Part shown: positions 21,284 through 33,271 of the stretch, one piece after another
Position numbering within the stretch: position 1 is the first letter of the stretch
Layout: every line of letters starts with the position of its first letter
Assembly: GCF_003265705.1 (NCBI RefSeq)
Contig: NW_020312828.1
Span: 52,931,518 to 52,995,517 of the forward strand
Source of the DNA: Callorhinus ursinus
Taxonomy: Eukaryota; Chordata; Mammalia; Carnivora; Otariidae
Direction of reading: 5' to 3'
Length of the DNA stretch: 64,000 bases
The notes under the pieces: model-generated
Databases searched by the model: none
What the model saw: the letters and a program-made list of their open reading frames with translations, nothing else
What the model was told of the DNA's origin: nothing
Position numbers and translations under genes: made by a program

Positions 21284-21771
21284 TTCAAAAGATTTTTGAG
21301 TTAAAGCTTTTTATTTTGAGGAAACAAAATTTGTTCAGATTTATAGGACATGAATATGAAATCTATTACTTTTAACCATCAATAGTATCAGTTATTTTTT
21401 TGATTACTCATTTTTTATTGTTATGTTAATCACCATACATTACATCATTAGTTTTGGATGTAGTGTTCCATGTTTCATTGTTTGTGCATAACACCCAGTG
21501 CTCCATGCAGAACGTGCCCTCTTTAATACCCATCACCAGGCTAACCCATCCCCCCACCCCCCTCCCCTCTAGAACCCTCAGTTTGTTTCTCAGAGTCCAT
21601 AGTCTCTCATGGTTCATCTCCCCCTCCAATTTCCCCCCCTTCATTCTTCCCCTCCTGTTTTTTAAACATATAATGTATTATTTGTTTCAAAGGTACAGAT
21701 CTGTGATTCAGCAGTTTTGCACAATTCACAGCGCTCACCATAGCACATGTGCTATGATTCAAAAGATTTTT
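21284..21771 (-). mobile_element. L1 LINE 3' end, antisense, with candidate 3' transduction
   Basis: L1 sequence spans about 21408-21757 antisense (TTTTTATTGTTATGTTAATC, CCTCTTTAATACCCATCACC, TCTAGAACCCTCAGTTTG, CTGTGATTCAGCAGTTTTGC, CGCTCACCATAGCACATG). A perfect 14-bp repeat TTCAAAAGATTTTT lies at 21284-21297 and 21758-21771. In element sense the site reads CTTT/AAAAATC, a good L1 cleavage site. The 21298-21407 stretch inside the repeats is not L1. Confidence 0.75.
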
Positions 21772-21779
21772 AAAGATAA

Positions 21780-24700
21780 ACAATTACTATCAACTTCATT
21801 GATCAAACTTAGGGCACCAATAACAAGAAACCTGCTTGTTGTATTCTATACAGATCAAGTTGGGCATGGATCCTCCCACTAGAGCTTGGCAACATTAGGA
21901 GAAAAAAATCCTTTAATCATGGGTACTACCAAGCTCAAACCCAACTAAACCATCAAGGTCATGAATTAAGGATCTACAAAAGATTTGACCAAGATGAAAA
22001 AGGACTATCTTAGGATACTTTACTTAGTTTTACAATAAGTTGTGAATATTTATAGAAAATAACATCATGGAACATGTAATCTGATCTTTGATGTAAAGAC
22101 AACAAATTTTAATACTCTAGATGATTATAGTCCTCATGTCCAAGAAAATAGATGTTAAAATTAACCATGTTAATAAAGCTTAGGGATAAATTTCTAAAAT
22201 GTCCACTTAACATGAATTTATTCTAGAAAAAAAAATTGAGAATAAAGGCAAACTTGTACCAAAAATCCCAAAATTCTATAATCTCTAGAATTAAACCATA
22301 TTTCTCAGACTCTTTATGAGTTCTATAGGTAACAATATTTTTAAGTAAAAGGCTTAAAAAATTCAATTTCTCAAAGAACTACTAGCTTTAAGAAATCCAC
22401 ATTAATTGGCTACCTAAAAGTTTGATAATTACTTGATAATTAATAATTCCATTTTACCCACCTAAAATAGCACAATTAGGAATGAAAGACTCAATAGGCT
22501 CCTATCTCTACAAGTAATTCTTGGGAAAGTAACATTTCTAAAAATTTATAAGACCCCCCCCAAATATGGAAATCACCTTTAGATAGGAGTATTTTAATGA
22601 CGTTAGGATTAAAGGTCTTTAATTCGATGATCTTGCTTCTCTTACAAAAGTATGTATCTCACTGTACCAAAACTCAAGGCTACCAGGAGATTTTAAAATA
22701 CAGAAGGAGAGAGCTAAATAGAGTCAAAGATTTATATTAACACAGAGTGTTAATAACTTGAAAAAAAATGAGGTGACCACAGTTATAATCTCATTACTTG
22801 CCAGTGCCATTTGAGCCATAATCCTCATGGATTGGCACCTCAGAAGCACATTTTCCACCACAGTTAACTGTGGCCATAATGTGGTTCACTGGGCAGGAAT
22901 TACTCCGCCCCCCCCCACCTCCTGCCAACAGAGCAGGGAATCAGAAAGCCTCTATGAGGCATGTGTCATGCATGCTTTAAGTGGGACAACTAAGATGTCA
23001 CAGGAAAGCCCAGAACAGTCAATAACTGCAGGTCAAGGAAAGATGATGAACCAAGACACAGTTGCAAAACAAATGTGGGACTTTACACGGGTCTGTTTGA
23101 GAGCACAACAAACCTATCCAAAACTTCACAAGACACAGACATCATTAGCAGTTAAAAACAGTCTGCCCAAAGTGGAGGAGTGAGCAACTCAGGTAGAACA
23201 TAAAAATTCAAAAGAATTAAATGGGATTTAGAAATTCTCCAAAAACATGTTTCCAAAATGGCTGTGAATACTCTGAGTAAAAAGACAAGTCACTCATATG
23301 GAAAAAAGTAGCTATGTATATATAGACCTGGATTAAAAAAAAAAAACAAAAAAAAACACCTAAGTCCTCAGTTAAGCATAATACAATTCCCCAAATGAAG
23401 TATTTCCCGTAATTAACACTCACTTTGGAAGCCAAGCCTATAAGAAATATTCCTTTTTCCTCCCCTAAACACTTTGACACAAAAATCATAATGCATATCC
23501 CTATACTTGATGTTAATTCTGACAGATAATAGGGGGTTAGGGGGGAATGTACAAGTAAGGCTCAGAACACATCACAAAACTAAGCTACTACAGTGGGCAA
23601 ATACCGCCACCAGAATCATAAGATCTTCAGCTACTACAACTGCTAACACCAAGAATTTAAATTAGTTGATGAAATCAGAGAAAAATAGAAGATGGGTTGA
23701 GATTGCTCATTTTTTCAGAGATATATAATGTTTTTGAAATAAGGGAAGAGTCATATGTTGTATAAAATAAGCCACCTGCTTGAATCTGTGAAAGAGAAAA
23801 AAAATGTATTCCATAAAACTATTCTAAAGCGAAAAGAAAAGCAAGCTTAAAGTTAGAACGTATGTGATCCTATAAGCCGCAGCTAGAAACTGCTGTGTAG
23901 TACAGATTACTCATGCCAAGTATTGGCTTGGGCTTTCACGACATACTTAAGCAACCCCATGGAAATGTTGACAGACTGTTGGTGCTAATGGTAACTCCAA
24001 CTTGAGATCTAAATATATACATTTATGAAGATTGTGAAACCACCACTCTTACAGGGTTCCATGTTTACATAAGAAGATAATCCAATTACTTAAATAGAGA
24101 AAAACAAACTGCTCACAGAGCCAGAATTTTATTCCATAAAGTACTTAAGTACATCTTATACTAACACTATTTCAAAATAGTTTTGCATACTTCGTAAATA
24201 CTATAACATAAGTGCCATAGTATCTGACCTATCTAACTGCCTGTAGAAAAAATCTCCCCCATTCTGAGTAGAGTTTTTAAAAAAAAAGGGGAGGATGGGT
24301 ATGGGTAGATTATTCAATATATATTCCCATTCCCATCATAGATAAGTAATCGAACTATCCCTCATATACCATCTGCATCCTAGAATAGAAACTAGCTTGG
24401 TAACTTCTGTTTATCCGACTTTAAATTTAAAATAAATGGAAAGCAAACTGGATGGCTTATTTGGTGTCATAAACCCAGCCCTCAAGAAGAATCTGTGTCA
24501 TAACTAACCAGATTAAAGACTCCATGTGTTTTAGATGTGGAAACTTCCATGGGTCATACCATTGTGTTTTAAATTTGAGAATGAACACTCTATTAGCTAC
24601 ACTGTCCCAGAGAAAGGTTTCTTCAAGATAATAAAAATTTAAGTTGCATTAATGAAAAACACACTAACAAACCCTTAGGGTTGACAAACACTATGCAACA

Positions 24701-25130
24701 ATTATTCAAGACTACACTGTGATGCAAAAAAAAAAAAAAAAAAAAGTGAAAGCTTTATTATATTCAATGTAGGTCACTCTTGGTAAAAAAATCACATAAA
24801 CAAAAATCAGAATGATTCACTACTAAATCTCCAGACCTACACAAGATACAGTTCTCAATTTTTAAATCAATTGTCTGCGTTTAACATTTATATACAGTCT
24901 ATTTTAAAATGCTTTGTAGACATGCCTGACTGCAATCCCTACTTTAGAGCCAGTTCAAATCTGCTTCACCAGTCTTTCCTTCTAAGAAAGTTCTACCTAT
25001 TCAGAACAAAAAGCAATGAAAAAGAGGAAAGTCAAAATGGGGGGGGAGGGGGAAGAAAATTGAACTTTGGAGAATATGGTACGTGACAAATTGTAGGCTA
25101 CATGCTTTCATATTTTTTGAAAGTCATGCT
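21780..25130. other. About 3.3 kb of mostly unique intron
   Basis: AT-rich, no repeat family recognised apart from A-runs such as 24726-24745 and a GGGGGG run near 25040. The 118-codon plus-strand frame at 22827-23183 has no recognisable domain, a low-complexity Pro run and no splice support in gene sense. Confidence 0.45.
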
Positions 25131-25134
25131 TATT

Positions 25135-25260
25135 ACTCATAATTTCTGTTTATCAAAGTGAATAAACAGATCAGAGAGTTTAAGAAACTTCCAAGGTCAT
25201 ACAGTTTGTTAGTGACAAATTTGAATCCAGCTCTCTCAAAAGCCATGCTTTTTCCTTCCC
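25135..25260 (-). mobile_element. MIR SINE, antisense
   Basis: AGAGTTTAAGAAACTTCCAAGGTCATACAG, TTGTTAGTGACAAATTTGAATCCAG and CAAAAGCCATGCTTTT are the reverse strand of the MIR core (CTGTGTGACCTTGGGCAAGTT...). Confidence 0.75.
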
Positions 25261-26295
25261 CATTAAGAGATACATGTACAGCTTCTAGGAGAAAAAAAAA
25301 ATGCATTAAAACATGATTGAAATGGAGTTCTTTCAAATTAGGCCATACCCTTGTAATTTGCTCACTGTGCCTGCGCTCTGTTTTTAGCTGCAGCAAAATA
25401 ACCAAAGTTCCTTTTGATGATTAGTCACTAAGAGCACTATACTAATTCTTTCCTAACATTACTAGGAATATATTAAGTCTCATAAACCAACAAAATTAAG
25501 ATGTCATCCACGAAAACATTTCAGAGGAACACTGTTGATACAACACAGGGGGAAACTGAGTTACAGGTTTCTTCTGGCAGAGGTTAAAGACGATCTTCAG
25601 AATTATAAATGGAAAGTATTTGTTTGGGCATACAGCAAAAGGCCAGCACTTTTTCAATAGGGATCTTTACTTGACAAGTTCAAAGGGGGGGGGGGGGAAC
25701 CTACCTAAACCATACAATTTCCTGCAAATGGGCCACTCCCCTCACTGTCTTTGAAGACAGATGGTGTCCTGGCCAAGGGGCCTTTGAAGTAGTAACACAG
25801 CAGGCATACCTGTGTAATTAGAATGGCTGGGGACACCAGTCAAATGATCAAAACTAGACTTTAAAGATGTGAAGTGGGGAGGTATGGACTAACATTCTGA
25901 CACAGAGGAGAAACTTCTGTTCTAGATGGATCTGGAGGGCAATTTGCCGCGGCTCTCTGAACCACAGTTCTCCATTTCCTCCAGGCCTTGAAAGCCAAAA
26001 GCAAATTGTCTATTAATGGAAAACTGTAAAGAGCATTTGGTCACTCTCAAAGTGGCAAAAACTACATGCATATGTGTTTACAAAGATGTATATATAGCCA
26101 CAGACATGAATATATACCTACATTTACATATGTATATGCAAATATATGCATATACTATTTTTTTCTGAACCATTTGAGTACAAGTTGCAAACATTATGCT
26201 CTTTTATCTCTATATTTTCTCAGCATTCAGTATTTCCAAAAACAAAGACATTGTCTTACATCAGCCATATCAATACTATTTTCTAATCCATAGTT
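25261..26295. other. Unique intron with a poly(G) run
   Basis: Contains 13 consecutive G at 25685-25697 and an AT/CA-rich stretch at about 26080-26160. No exon was supported. Confidence 0.5.
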
Positions 26296-26299
26296 TATA

Positions 26300-26790
26300 T
26301 TCAATTATTCCATAATGTCTTTCGTATCTATTTTTTTTCCTAGACTAGAATCCCATCCAAGTTTATGCACTGCATTAGGTTGTCATCTCTTTAGTCTCCT
26401 TTAATCCGGAACAGTTCCTCTTTCATGAGCTTGTATTTTGGAAGATAACAGGTCAGTTATTTATAGAAAGTTTATTTGGGTTTGTCTGATACTCCCTCAT
26501 GATTGGCCTTTCTTGGGATAATGTACAAAGTGATGTTATCTCCTTTCTTGTGCATGCCAAGCGGCACCTGATGAATTTGGTTGCATTACTCATGATGTTA
26601 ACCTTGATGCCTTGGTTAAGATGGTGTCTCCTAGGTTTCCACACTGCAAAGTTACTATTTTCCCCTCTATGGTAAATAATTTTTGAAAAAAAAAATACAG
26701 TAACTTGTATAAATATCCTGTTCATCACAATTCCACACACTAGTTATGGTATCCATTTTTTATTCTTGCCTAAATCAACTCTCATTCTGA
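26300..26790. mobile_element. Ancient L1M-like repeat
   Basis: AAGCGGCACCTGATGAATTTGG, TGATGTTAACCTTGATGCCTTGGTTAAGATGGTGTCTCCTAGGTTTCCACACTGCAAAGTTAC and ATAAATATCCTGTTCATC are in the order of a common old LINE-derived repeat. The family is uncertain. Confidence 0.5.
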
Positions 26791-26794
26791 TGGG

Positions 26795-27538
26795 TCTCAA
26801 AGGTGATTTCCTAACTCTATCATTCCTTCTCCACGGATTAGGGGGCATTCAAATGTTAGGAGGAGCTTGCCCTTCTCCTGCAATGGTTTGTCTGCTTGTT
26901 TATGTCAGCAGGGAATCATGGATTTTATTCAGTGGACTAACATCTGTTACTGTTTTTAATGCTCATCTTATTCTAGATTTGTTCAGTATGAGCCCTTCAA
27001 GGTGCTGTGGTTTTTAAATTGCATTTTATGTTCATGACACCAAGTATTTGGGAGTATGGGAGAAGATTTGATTTATCCTGGAAGAGCTAAGAAATAGGTG
27101 GTAATAGGAGCTGGGTGTTAAAGAGAAAGCAGAAGTTTGCCCATTGAAGGAGGCTATCCCAAAAAGACAGAGCAGTATGTGCCAGATGTATGCACAGGGT
27201 TGGGGAATGCAAGGAAAAAATGTTTAATAGGTCTGATAATTCTTGGCTTATTTTATTGACAATTTATCTTTCAGCCAACAGCAAAAAACAACAAAAGGAG
27301 CCACTGAGCACTTAACTTAGATTCAAGGAAAAATGTGCAGAGAACACAGAAATTATGATGTTACCATGGAGTTTATAACAGTAGGATACAGAAACTGTGA
27401 CTCCAGAAATATAATTGAAGACTTTAAGAATGTGTATTTTTTTCTTAAGTTTGAAAGGAAACAGGTTTGGATTTGCAGCCAATGTTTCTAAATTAGAATA
27501 GGTGTTAAAAGGCTATTTTTCCAAATAAGAAATCTACA
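26795..27538. other. Intronic sequence with nothing recognised
   Basis: Probably unique. The 83-codon frame at 26766-27017 shows no domain. Confidence 0.4.
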
Positions 27539-27539
27539 G

Positions 27540-27682
27540 GGGCATCTAGATGTCTTAGTCAGTTTTGCATCTGACTCTTGATTTCAGCCCAGGTTTTGAT
27601 CTTATGGTCGTGAGTTTGAGCCCCACGCTGGGCTCCACACTGGGGATGGAGACTACTAAAAAAAAAAAAAAAAAAAAAAACA
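27540..27682 (+). mobile_element. Old carnivore SINE, diverged
   Basis: GGGGCATCTAGATGTCTTAG matches the SINE head with many changes. GTCGTGAGTTTGAGCCCCAC and GGGCTCCACACTGGGGATGG are the body, and a long poly(A) follows (about 27657-27680). It is the most diverged sense copy in the window and lacks the TC/AATAAA tail. Confidence 0.85.
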
Positions 27683-27684
27683 TA

Positions 27685-28125
27685 ATAGCAAAAGGGAAAA
27701 AATGAGTAACATTCTATAGAATTCAATATGGTTTTATAGCAAGTTCTCCAATAATTTCAAACATTTTAAGCAACATGTACAAAAGGATACATTCAGGAAA
27801 AAAAATAATCACAAAAGAAATGTGAAGAAGGCTAAAGTTTCCTAAGGTTTATGGAAATTTTTTAGAGCAAAATTAAAAGGAAAAGTTAAACCCAACTATT
27901 AAGATGTGGGTAATATTACATAATATTACATAAAAGAGATAGACAAATTTTTATTTTCCGCTTTCATTTTTGTAACAGTTAAAAATAAAGCCTTCAAAGT
28001 GAAGGAAAATCAAGCACAGCTTAAAAAATATTGAAATAAAAGATAGGCAGGAAGATGCTAATAAATTATTATATCTTTATATAGTTTAACTATTGAGAAA
28101 TTGGTTCCTGAAAAAATAAAACAGG
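27685..28125. other. Intronic sequence with nothing recognised
   Basis: AT-rich. A short tandem TAATATTACATAATATTACA lies at about 27910-27930. Confidence 0.45.
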
Positions 28126-28128
28126 AAT

Positions 28129-28331
28129 TTTTTTTTTTTTGAGAGAGAGAGAGCAAGCGAGCGAGCATGCAAGCAGGGGGAAGGGCAGAGAAAGAAGGAG
28201 AGAGAGAATCATAAGCAGGCTCCATGCTCAGTGCAGAGCCCAACACGGGGCTAAATCTCATGACTCAGAGCACGACCTGAGCCAAAATTCAAGAGTTGGA
28301 CACTTAATCAACGGAGCTACCCAGGCATCCC
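28129..28331 (-). mobile_element. Carnivore tRNA-Lys SINE, antisense
   Basis: T-run, GAGAGAGAGAGAGCAAGCGA, GCAGGCTCCATGCTCAGTGC, the GAGCACGACCTGAGCC B-box region and GGAGCTACCCAGGCATCCC head. It belongs to an older SINE variant than the 17.6-18 kb pair. Confidence 0.93.
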
Positions 28332-28334
28332 ATG

Positions 28335-28856
28335 AAATAGAAATTTAAAGAAGAGATGGATAAATGTTTGATTTTCAGTAAGTTGGAAAACTGAACTTCA
28401 AAACCTCCAAATTCTAGAAGAGGCTTTAGGACAACAGGATTGTAAACACTTATAGTTTAAAACAATTATTATAAACATCTATCCTGGTATTTATAAGTCA
28501 TTAAGAATAAGCTCTATCAAAACTAACCTCATTATTTATAAAAAAAAAATAATTCCCCCTTTCTCTCCCTATTATATCTCTATGCACACAAAGATCTATG
28601 GATAGGGAGAAAGTATGGAAATGCACACATATACATTTTTGATAATTTGAAAGTTGCGAGCATCACAATATTTCACATGAAATTTAGCATACACCTTTTG
28701 AGAATAAGAACATTCTCTTATGTAATCACAATACCATTGTAGGACCTCAAAAATTTAACATGGGTAAAATAATATTACTAGTATGCTGTCTATATTCATA
28801 TTTCCTGAGCTATTCCAAAATTGTTCTGTTTTTCCCATCTATCCACAAACCAATCA
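28335..28856. other. Intronic sequence with nothing recognised
   Basis: AT-rich unique-looking sequence. Confidence 0.45.
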
Positions 28857-28858
28857 AA

Positions 28859-29030
28859 GGGGTGGCTCAGCCAGTTAAGCATCTGCCTTCAGCTCAGGTC
28901 ATGATCCCAGGGTCCTGGGATTGAGCCCCACATCAGGCTCCCTGCTCAGCAGGGAGTCCTTCTCCATCTCCTTCTGTGATCTCTCACTTTTGCTCTCTCT
29001 CAATAAATAAAATCTTGGAAAAAAAAAAAA
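28859..29030 (+). mobile_element. Carnivore tRNA-Lys SINE, slightly 5'-truncated
   Basis: Starts at GGGTGGCTCAGCCAGTTAAG, missing the first several bases of the usual head. Body and AATAAATAAAATCTTGG(A)n tail are intact. Confidence 0.95.
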
Positions 29031-29034
29031 CAAC

Positions 29035-29345
29035 AAAGACTATGAACTGCATTTGGTTTGTTTCTTTAGCCCTTAGTCCTTTCAATTAGGAATATTTCAC
29101 CCACTATTCTTTGTCTTCCTAGACATTGAGATCTTTTAGAGTCTAGGCCAGTTGTCTCATAGAATATCTTCCAATCTTGAATTTGAATGACTATGGCCAC
29201 ATAATTAGATTTATCATTTTGCCATCATTAATATGATACTTTAATGCAGGCAGGGATCATCACCATCCTAATACCATTAGGTGAAAGTTTTTTGGAAAAA
29301 TTTTGCCCAGGAGATTACTTAATTCCAAAGGGGGAACTATGCCTT
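29035..29345. other. Intronic sequence with nothing recognised
   Basis: Short unique-looking spacer before the L1 cluster. Confidence 0.4.
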
Positions 29346-31157
29346 TATTTCATAAGCAGAACAGAGCACACCTAGTTAAAACTCGCCACATTCAGGCCAG
29401 GGACCAAACACTGCCCACAACAGGCAAAGAAAGCTGCTACAGACGACTGGCCTGAAGGATAAAGCGGCCAGCACACAACAGCAGAGTGCATGCAGCACAC
29501 ACTGGAGACACTCCCTGAAGCAATAGGCTCTGGGGAACAGTGGCCACTAGACTTCAGGGCACCACAGGACCTCTTCTTCCTAAGTTCATTACCCTCAAGA
29601 ACATGAGATATAGCTGATTTTCCTAACACAGAGAAGCAGGCATAAAGAATTAGACAAGATAGAAGAATTTGTCCCAACTGAAAGAACAGGACAAGGCCAC
29701 AGCCAGAGATCTAAGTGACACAGATATAAGTTAACATGCCTGATACAGAATTTAAAGTGATGATCATAAAGATACTCACTGGACTGGAGAAAGGAGTGGA
29801 GGACATCAGTGAGACCCTAACACAGAGATAAGGAATAACAGCACAGATAAAGGGTTCAATAATTAAAATGAGAAACATGCTTGAAAGAATGAACAGCAGG
29901 CTGGAAGAAGCAGAAGAACAAATTAATGACCTAGAATACAGTAATGGAGGGTAATCAAGCTGAACAAGAAAGAGAAAAAAAAGAATTAGGCAAAACGAGA
30001 AGAGACTTGGGGATCTCAGTGATTCCATCAAACGTAATAACATTCACATTATAGGAGTCCAAGGAGGAGGAGGAGGAGAGAGAAAAGGGGGCAGAAAATT
30101 TATTTGAACAAATAATAGCTGAAAACTTCCCTAGTCTGGGAGAAGGAAACACATATCCAAATGCAGGAAGCACAGAGAATTTCCAACAAAATCAAAAAGC
30201 AGATCCACACCAACATATAATTAAAATGGCAAAATACAATGATAGAGAAGAAATATTAATAGCAGCCACACAAATAACAACAGTTACATATATGGGGAAG
30301 CCCATAAGGCTATCACAGAATTTTTCAGCAGAAACTTTCCAAGCCAGAAGGGAGTAGCATGATATATACAAAGTGCTGAATGGAAACTATGTGCAGCCAA
30401 GAATATTCTATCCAGTAAAGCTATCATTCAAAATAGAAAGAGATAAAGAATTTCTCAAACAAAAGCCTAAGGAGTTCATGACCACTAAACCAACCCTACA
30501 TGAAAAGTTAAAAGGGACTCTTAGAATGAAAAGGGAAAGATAGTAAGTAAGAGAAAGAAAAGTAGAAAGCACAAAAACCAGTAAAAATATGTATCTCTAA
30601 AACTCAGTCAAGGGACTCACAAAATAAAAGGATGTAAATTATGACACCATATACCTAAAATGTGGAGGAGAGAGGAGTAAGGAATGGGTTCAAACTTAAG
30701 TGACCATCAACATAATCTAGATTGCTATATACAGATGTTATATACAAACCTAATGGTCACCACAAATCAAAAAATAGTAACAGATATGCAAAAAATGAAG
30801 AGAAAGGAATCCAATTATATCACTAAAGAAAGCCAGCAAACTGTGAGAGAAGAGAACAAGAGAGAAAAGGAGAGAAAAACTACAAAAACAACCACAAAAT
30901 AAGTAACAAAATGGCTATAAACACATACCTATTAATAATTACTTTGAATGTAAAGGGACTAAATGCTCCAATCAAAAGAGAAAGGATGACAAAATGGATT
31001 AAAAAAACCAAGACCCATCTGTATGTTGCCTACAAGAAACTCTGTTGAGACCCAAAGACACTTGTAAATTGAAAATGAGAGGATGGAGAAACATCTATTA
31101 TGCAAATGGAAGTGAAAAGAAAGCCAGGGTAGCAATACTTATAGCAGACAAATTAGA

Positions 31158-31289
31158 CATTTTTTGGAGGGGGCAGGGGCAGAAGGAGAGGGAGAGAGAA
31201 TTTTAAGCAGGCTCCACACTGGGCTTGATCATGATCTGAACTGAAATCAAGAGTCAGATGCTTAACCAACTGAGCCATCCAGGTACCCC
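31158..31289 (-). mobile_element. Carnivore SINE, antisense, inside L1 ORF2
   Basis: GGGGGCAGGGGCAGAAGGAG, AGCAGGCTCCACACTGGGC, TGATCATGATCTGAACTG and GAGCCATCCAGGTACCCC form a shortened SINE. It splits the L1 sequence between AGACAAATTAGAC and AAGTGGACTTTAAAAC, which abut in intact L1s. Confidence 0.9.
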
Positions 31290-32121
31290 AACAAAGTGGA
31301 CTTTAAAACAAAGACTGTAACAAGAAACAAAGAAGAATACTATGTAATAATAATGGGAACAATCCAACAAGATACAAAAATTACAAATATTTATGTACCC
31401 AACATGGGAGCACCCAAATACATACAACAGATAATAACATAAAGGAACTAATTGATAATACAATAATAGCAGGGGACTTGAACACCCCACTTATATCAAT
31501 AGATCATCAAAACAGAAAAACAAGGAAACAATGGCTTTCACAAACAGAACCAGATGGATTCAACAGATATATTCAGAATATTCCACCCTAAAACAGAATA
31601 CACATTTTCAAGTGCACATGAATATGTTCCAGAATAGATCAGATACTAGGCCACAAAACAAGCCTCAACAAATTCAAAAAGATTATGCATCTTTTCTGAC
31701 CACAACACCATGAAACTAGAAGTCAACCACAGGAAAAAATTCTGGAAAGACCACAAATACATGAAGGTTAAATAACATGCTACTAAACAATGAATGGGTC
31801 AAACAGGAATAAAATTAAAAAGTATATGGAAACAAATGAAAAATACAATGGTTCAAAACCTTTGGGACGCAGCAAAAGCAGTTCTAAGAGGGAACCTTAT
31901 AGCAATACAGGCTTACTTCAAGAAGAAAAATCTCAAACAACTTAACCTTACCCCTAAAAGAGCTAGAAAAAGAACAAAACCTAAAACCTGCAGAGGGAAG
32001 GAAATAAAGATTGGTACAGAAATAAATGATATAGAAACGAGAAAAATAGAACATGTCATTGAAACCAGGAGCTGGTTTTTTGAAAAAAATAAGTAAAATT
32101 GATAAACCTCTAGCCAGACTT

Positions 32122-32125
<4 letters not shown>

Positions 32126-32156
<31 letters not shown>
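32126..32156. repeat. (GA)n microsatellite in L1 ORF2
   Basis: About 15 GA dinucleotides replacing the usual L1 ORF2 sequence after the SWFF-type region. Adds to loss of the frame. Confidence 0.9.
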
Positions 32157-32161
<5 letters not shown>

Positions 32162-33208
32162 CTCAAAATTACAAATAAGAGGAGAAATAACCAACACCAC
32201 AGAACTACAATTATAAAAGAAGATTATGAAGAACTATATGCCAACAAATTGGATAACCCAGAATGGATGAATAAATTTTTAGAAACATACAACCTACCAA
32301 AACTGAGACAGGAAGAAATAGAAAACTTGACAGACCGATTACCATCAAAAAACTCCCAAAAAAAGAAAAGTCCAGGGCCAGATGGCACCACAGGTATATT
32401 CTACCAAACATTTAAAGAAGAGTTGATACCTATTCTACTCAAACTATTCCACAAAATAGAACAGAAACTTCCAAATTCATTGTATGAGGCCAGCATTACC
32501 CTGATACCAACACGAAATACACTACAAAAAAGAACTACAAGCCAGTGTATCTGATGAATGTAGATGCAAAAATCCTCAACAAAATATTAGCAAACTAAAT
32601 CCAACAATACCTGAAAAAGAATCACTCACCATGATGAAGTGGGATTTATTCCCAGGTTGCAAGGATGGTTCAATATTTGCAAATCAATGTGATACACCAC
32701 ATTAATAAAAGAAAGGATAAGAACCATATGATTTCAATAGATGCAGAAAAAGCATTTAACAAAGCACAACATCCATTCATGATAAAAAGCCTCAACAAAG
32801 TAGGTTTAGAGGAAACATAGTAAAGACCATATATGAAAAACCCACAGCTAACATCAGACTCAATGGGGAAAAACCAAGAGCTTTTCTCCCAAAGTCAGGA
32901 AAAAGGCAATGATATTCACTCTCACCACTGTTATTTAACATGCTATCGAAAGTCCTAGCCTCAGCAATCAAACAAAGAAACAAAAGGCAACCAAATTGAC
33001 CAGGAAGAAGTCAAACTTTCACTATTTGCAGATGACATGATACTATATATAGAAAATCCAAAAGACTCCACCAAAAATACTGCTAGAATGGATAAACAAA
33101 TTCAGTAAAGTCACAGCACACACAAAAATACAGAAATCTGTTGCATTTCTATACACCAATAATGAAGCAGCACAAAGAGAAATTAAGAAAATACTATTTA
33201 CAAATTTT

Positions 33209-33271
33209 ATTTCTATTTTTCTAAGGTTTTTTTTCTGTAGGTACATAGAAAGTAGAAAGTTTTTTTAAAAT
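33209..33271 (-). repeat. 60-bp non-L1 flank copy, left (inverted)
   Basis: TCTATTTTTCTAAGG, then CTGTAGGTACATAGAAAGTAG, AAAGTTTTTTTAAAATTTAAC. It is the inverted, diverged partner of 35522-35585, with the same ATAGAAAGTAGAAAGTTT core and TTTTTCTAAG end. It sits immediately outside an antisense L1 3' terminus. Confidence 0.75.

Larger units (their letters stand above)
29350..33202 (+). mobile_element. L1 LINE, sense, ORF1 and 5' two-thirds of ORF2 (defective)
   Basis: ORF1 region about 29740-30540 (ATGAGAAACATGCTTGAAAG coiled-coil part, CTTTCCAAGCCAGAAGGGAG, TTCTATCCAGTAAAGCTATC). ORF2 begins near 30912 (ATGGCTATAAACACATACC, endonuclease start). The reverse-transcriptase motif FADDMILYI is readable at about 33025-33051. 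The frame is broken by several shifts and stops (open pieces 31531-31713, 31794-32096, 32249-32554) and by a SINE at 31158-31289 and a (GA)n tract at 32126-32156. ORF2 stops abruptly at ...EIKKILFT and its continuation lies inverted at 33265-34353. Confidence 0.9.

Noticed and set aside
22827..23183. 118-codon plus-strand frame
   Set aside because: No recognisable domain; contains a poly-Pro run from a poly(C) stretch; opposite strand to RSPO2 with no promoter evidence.
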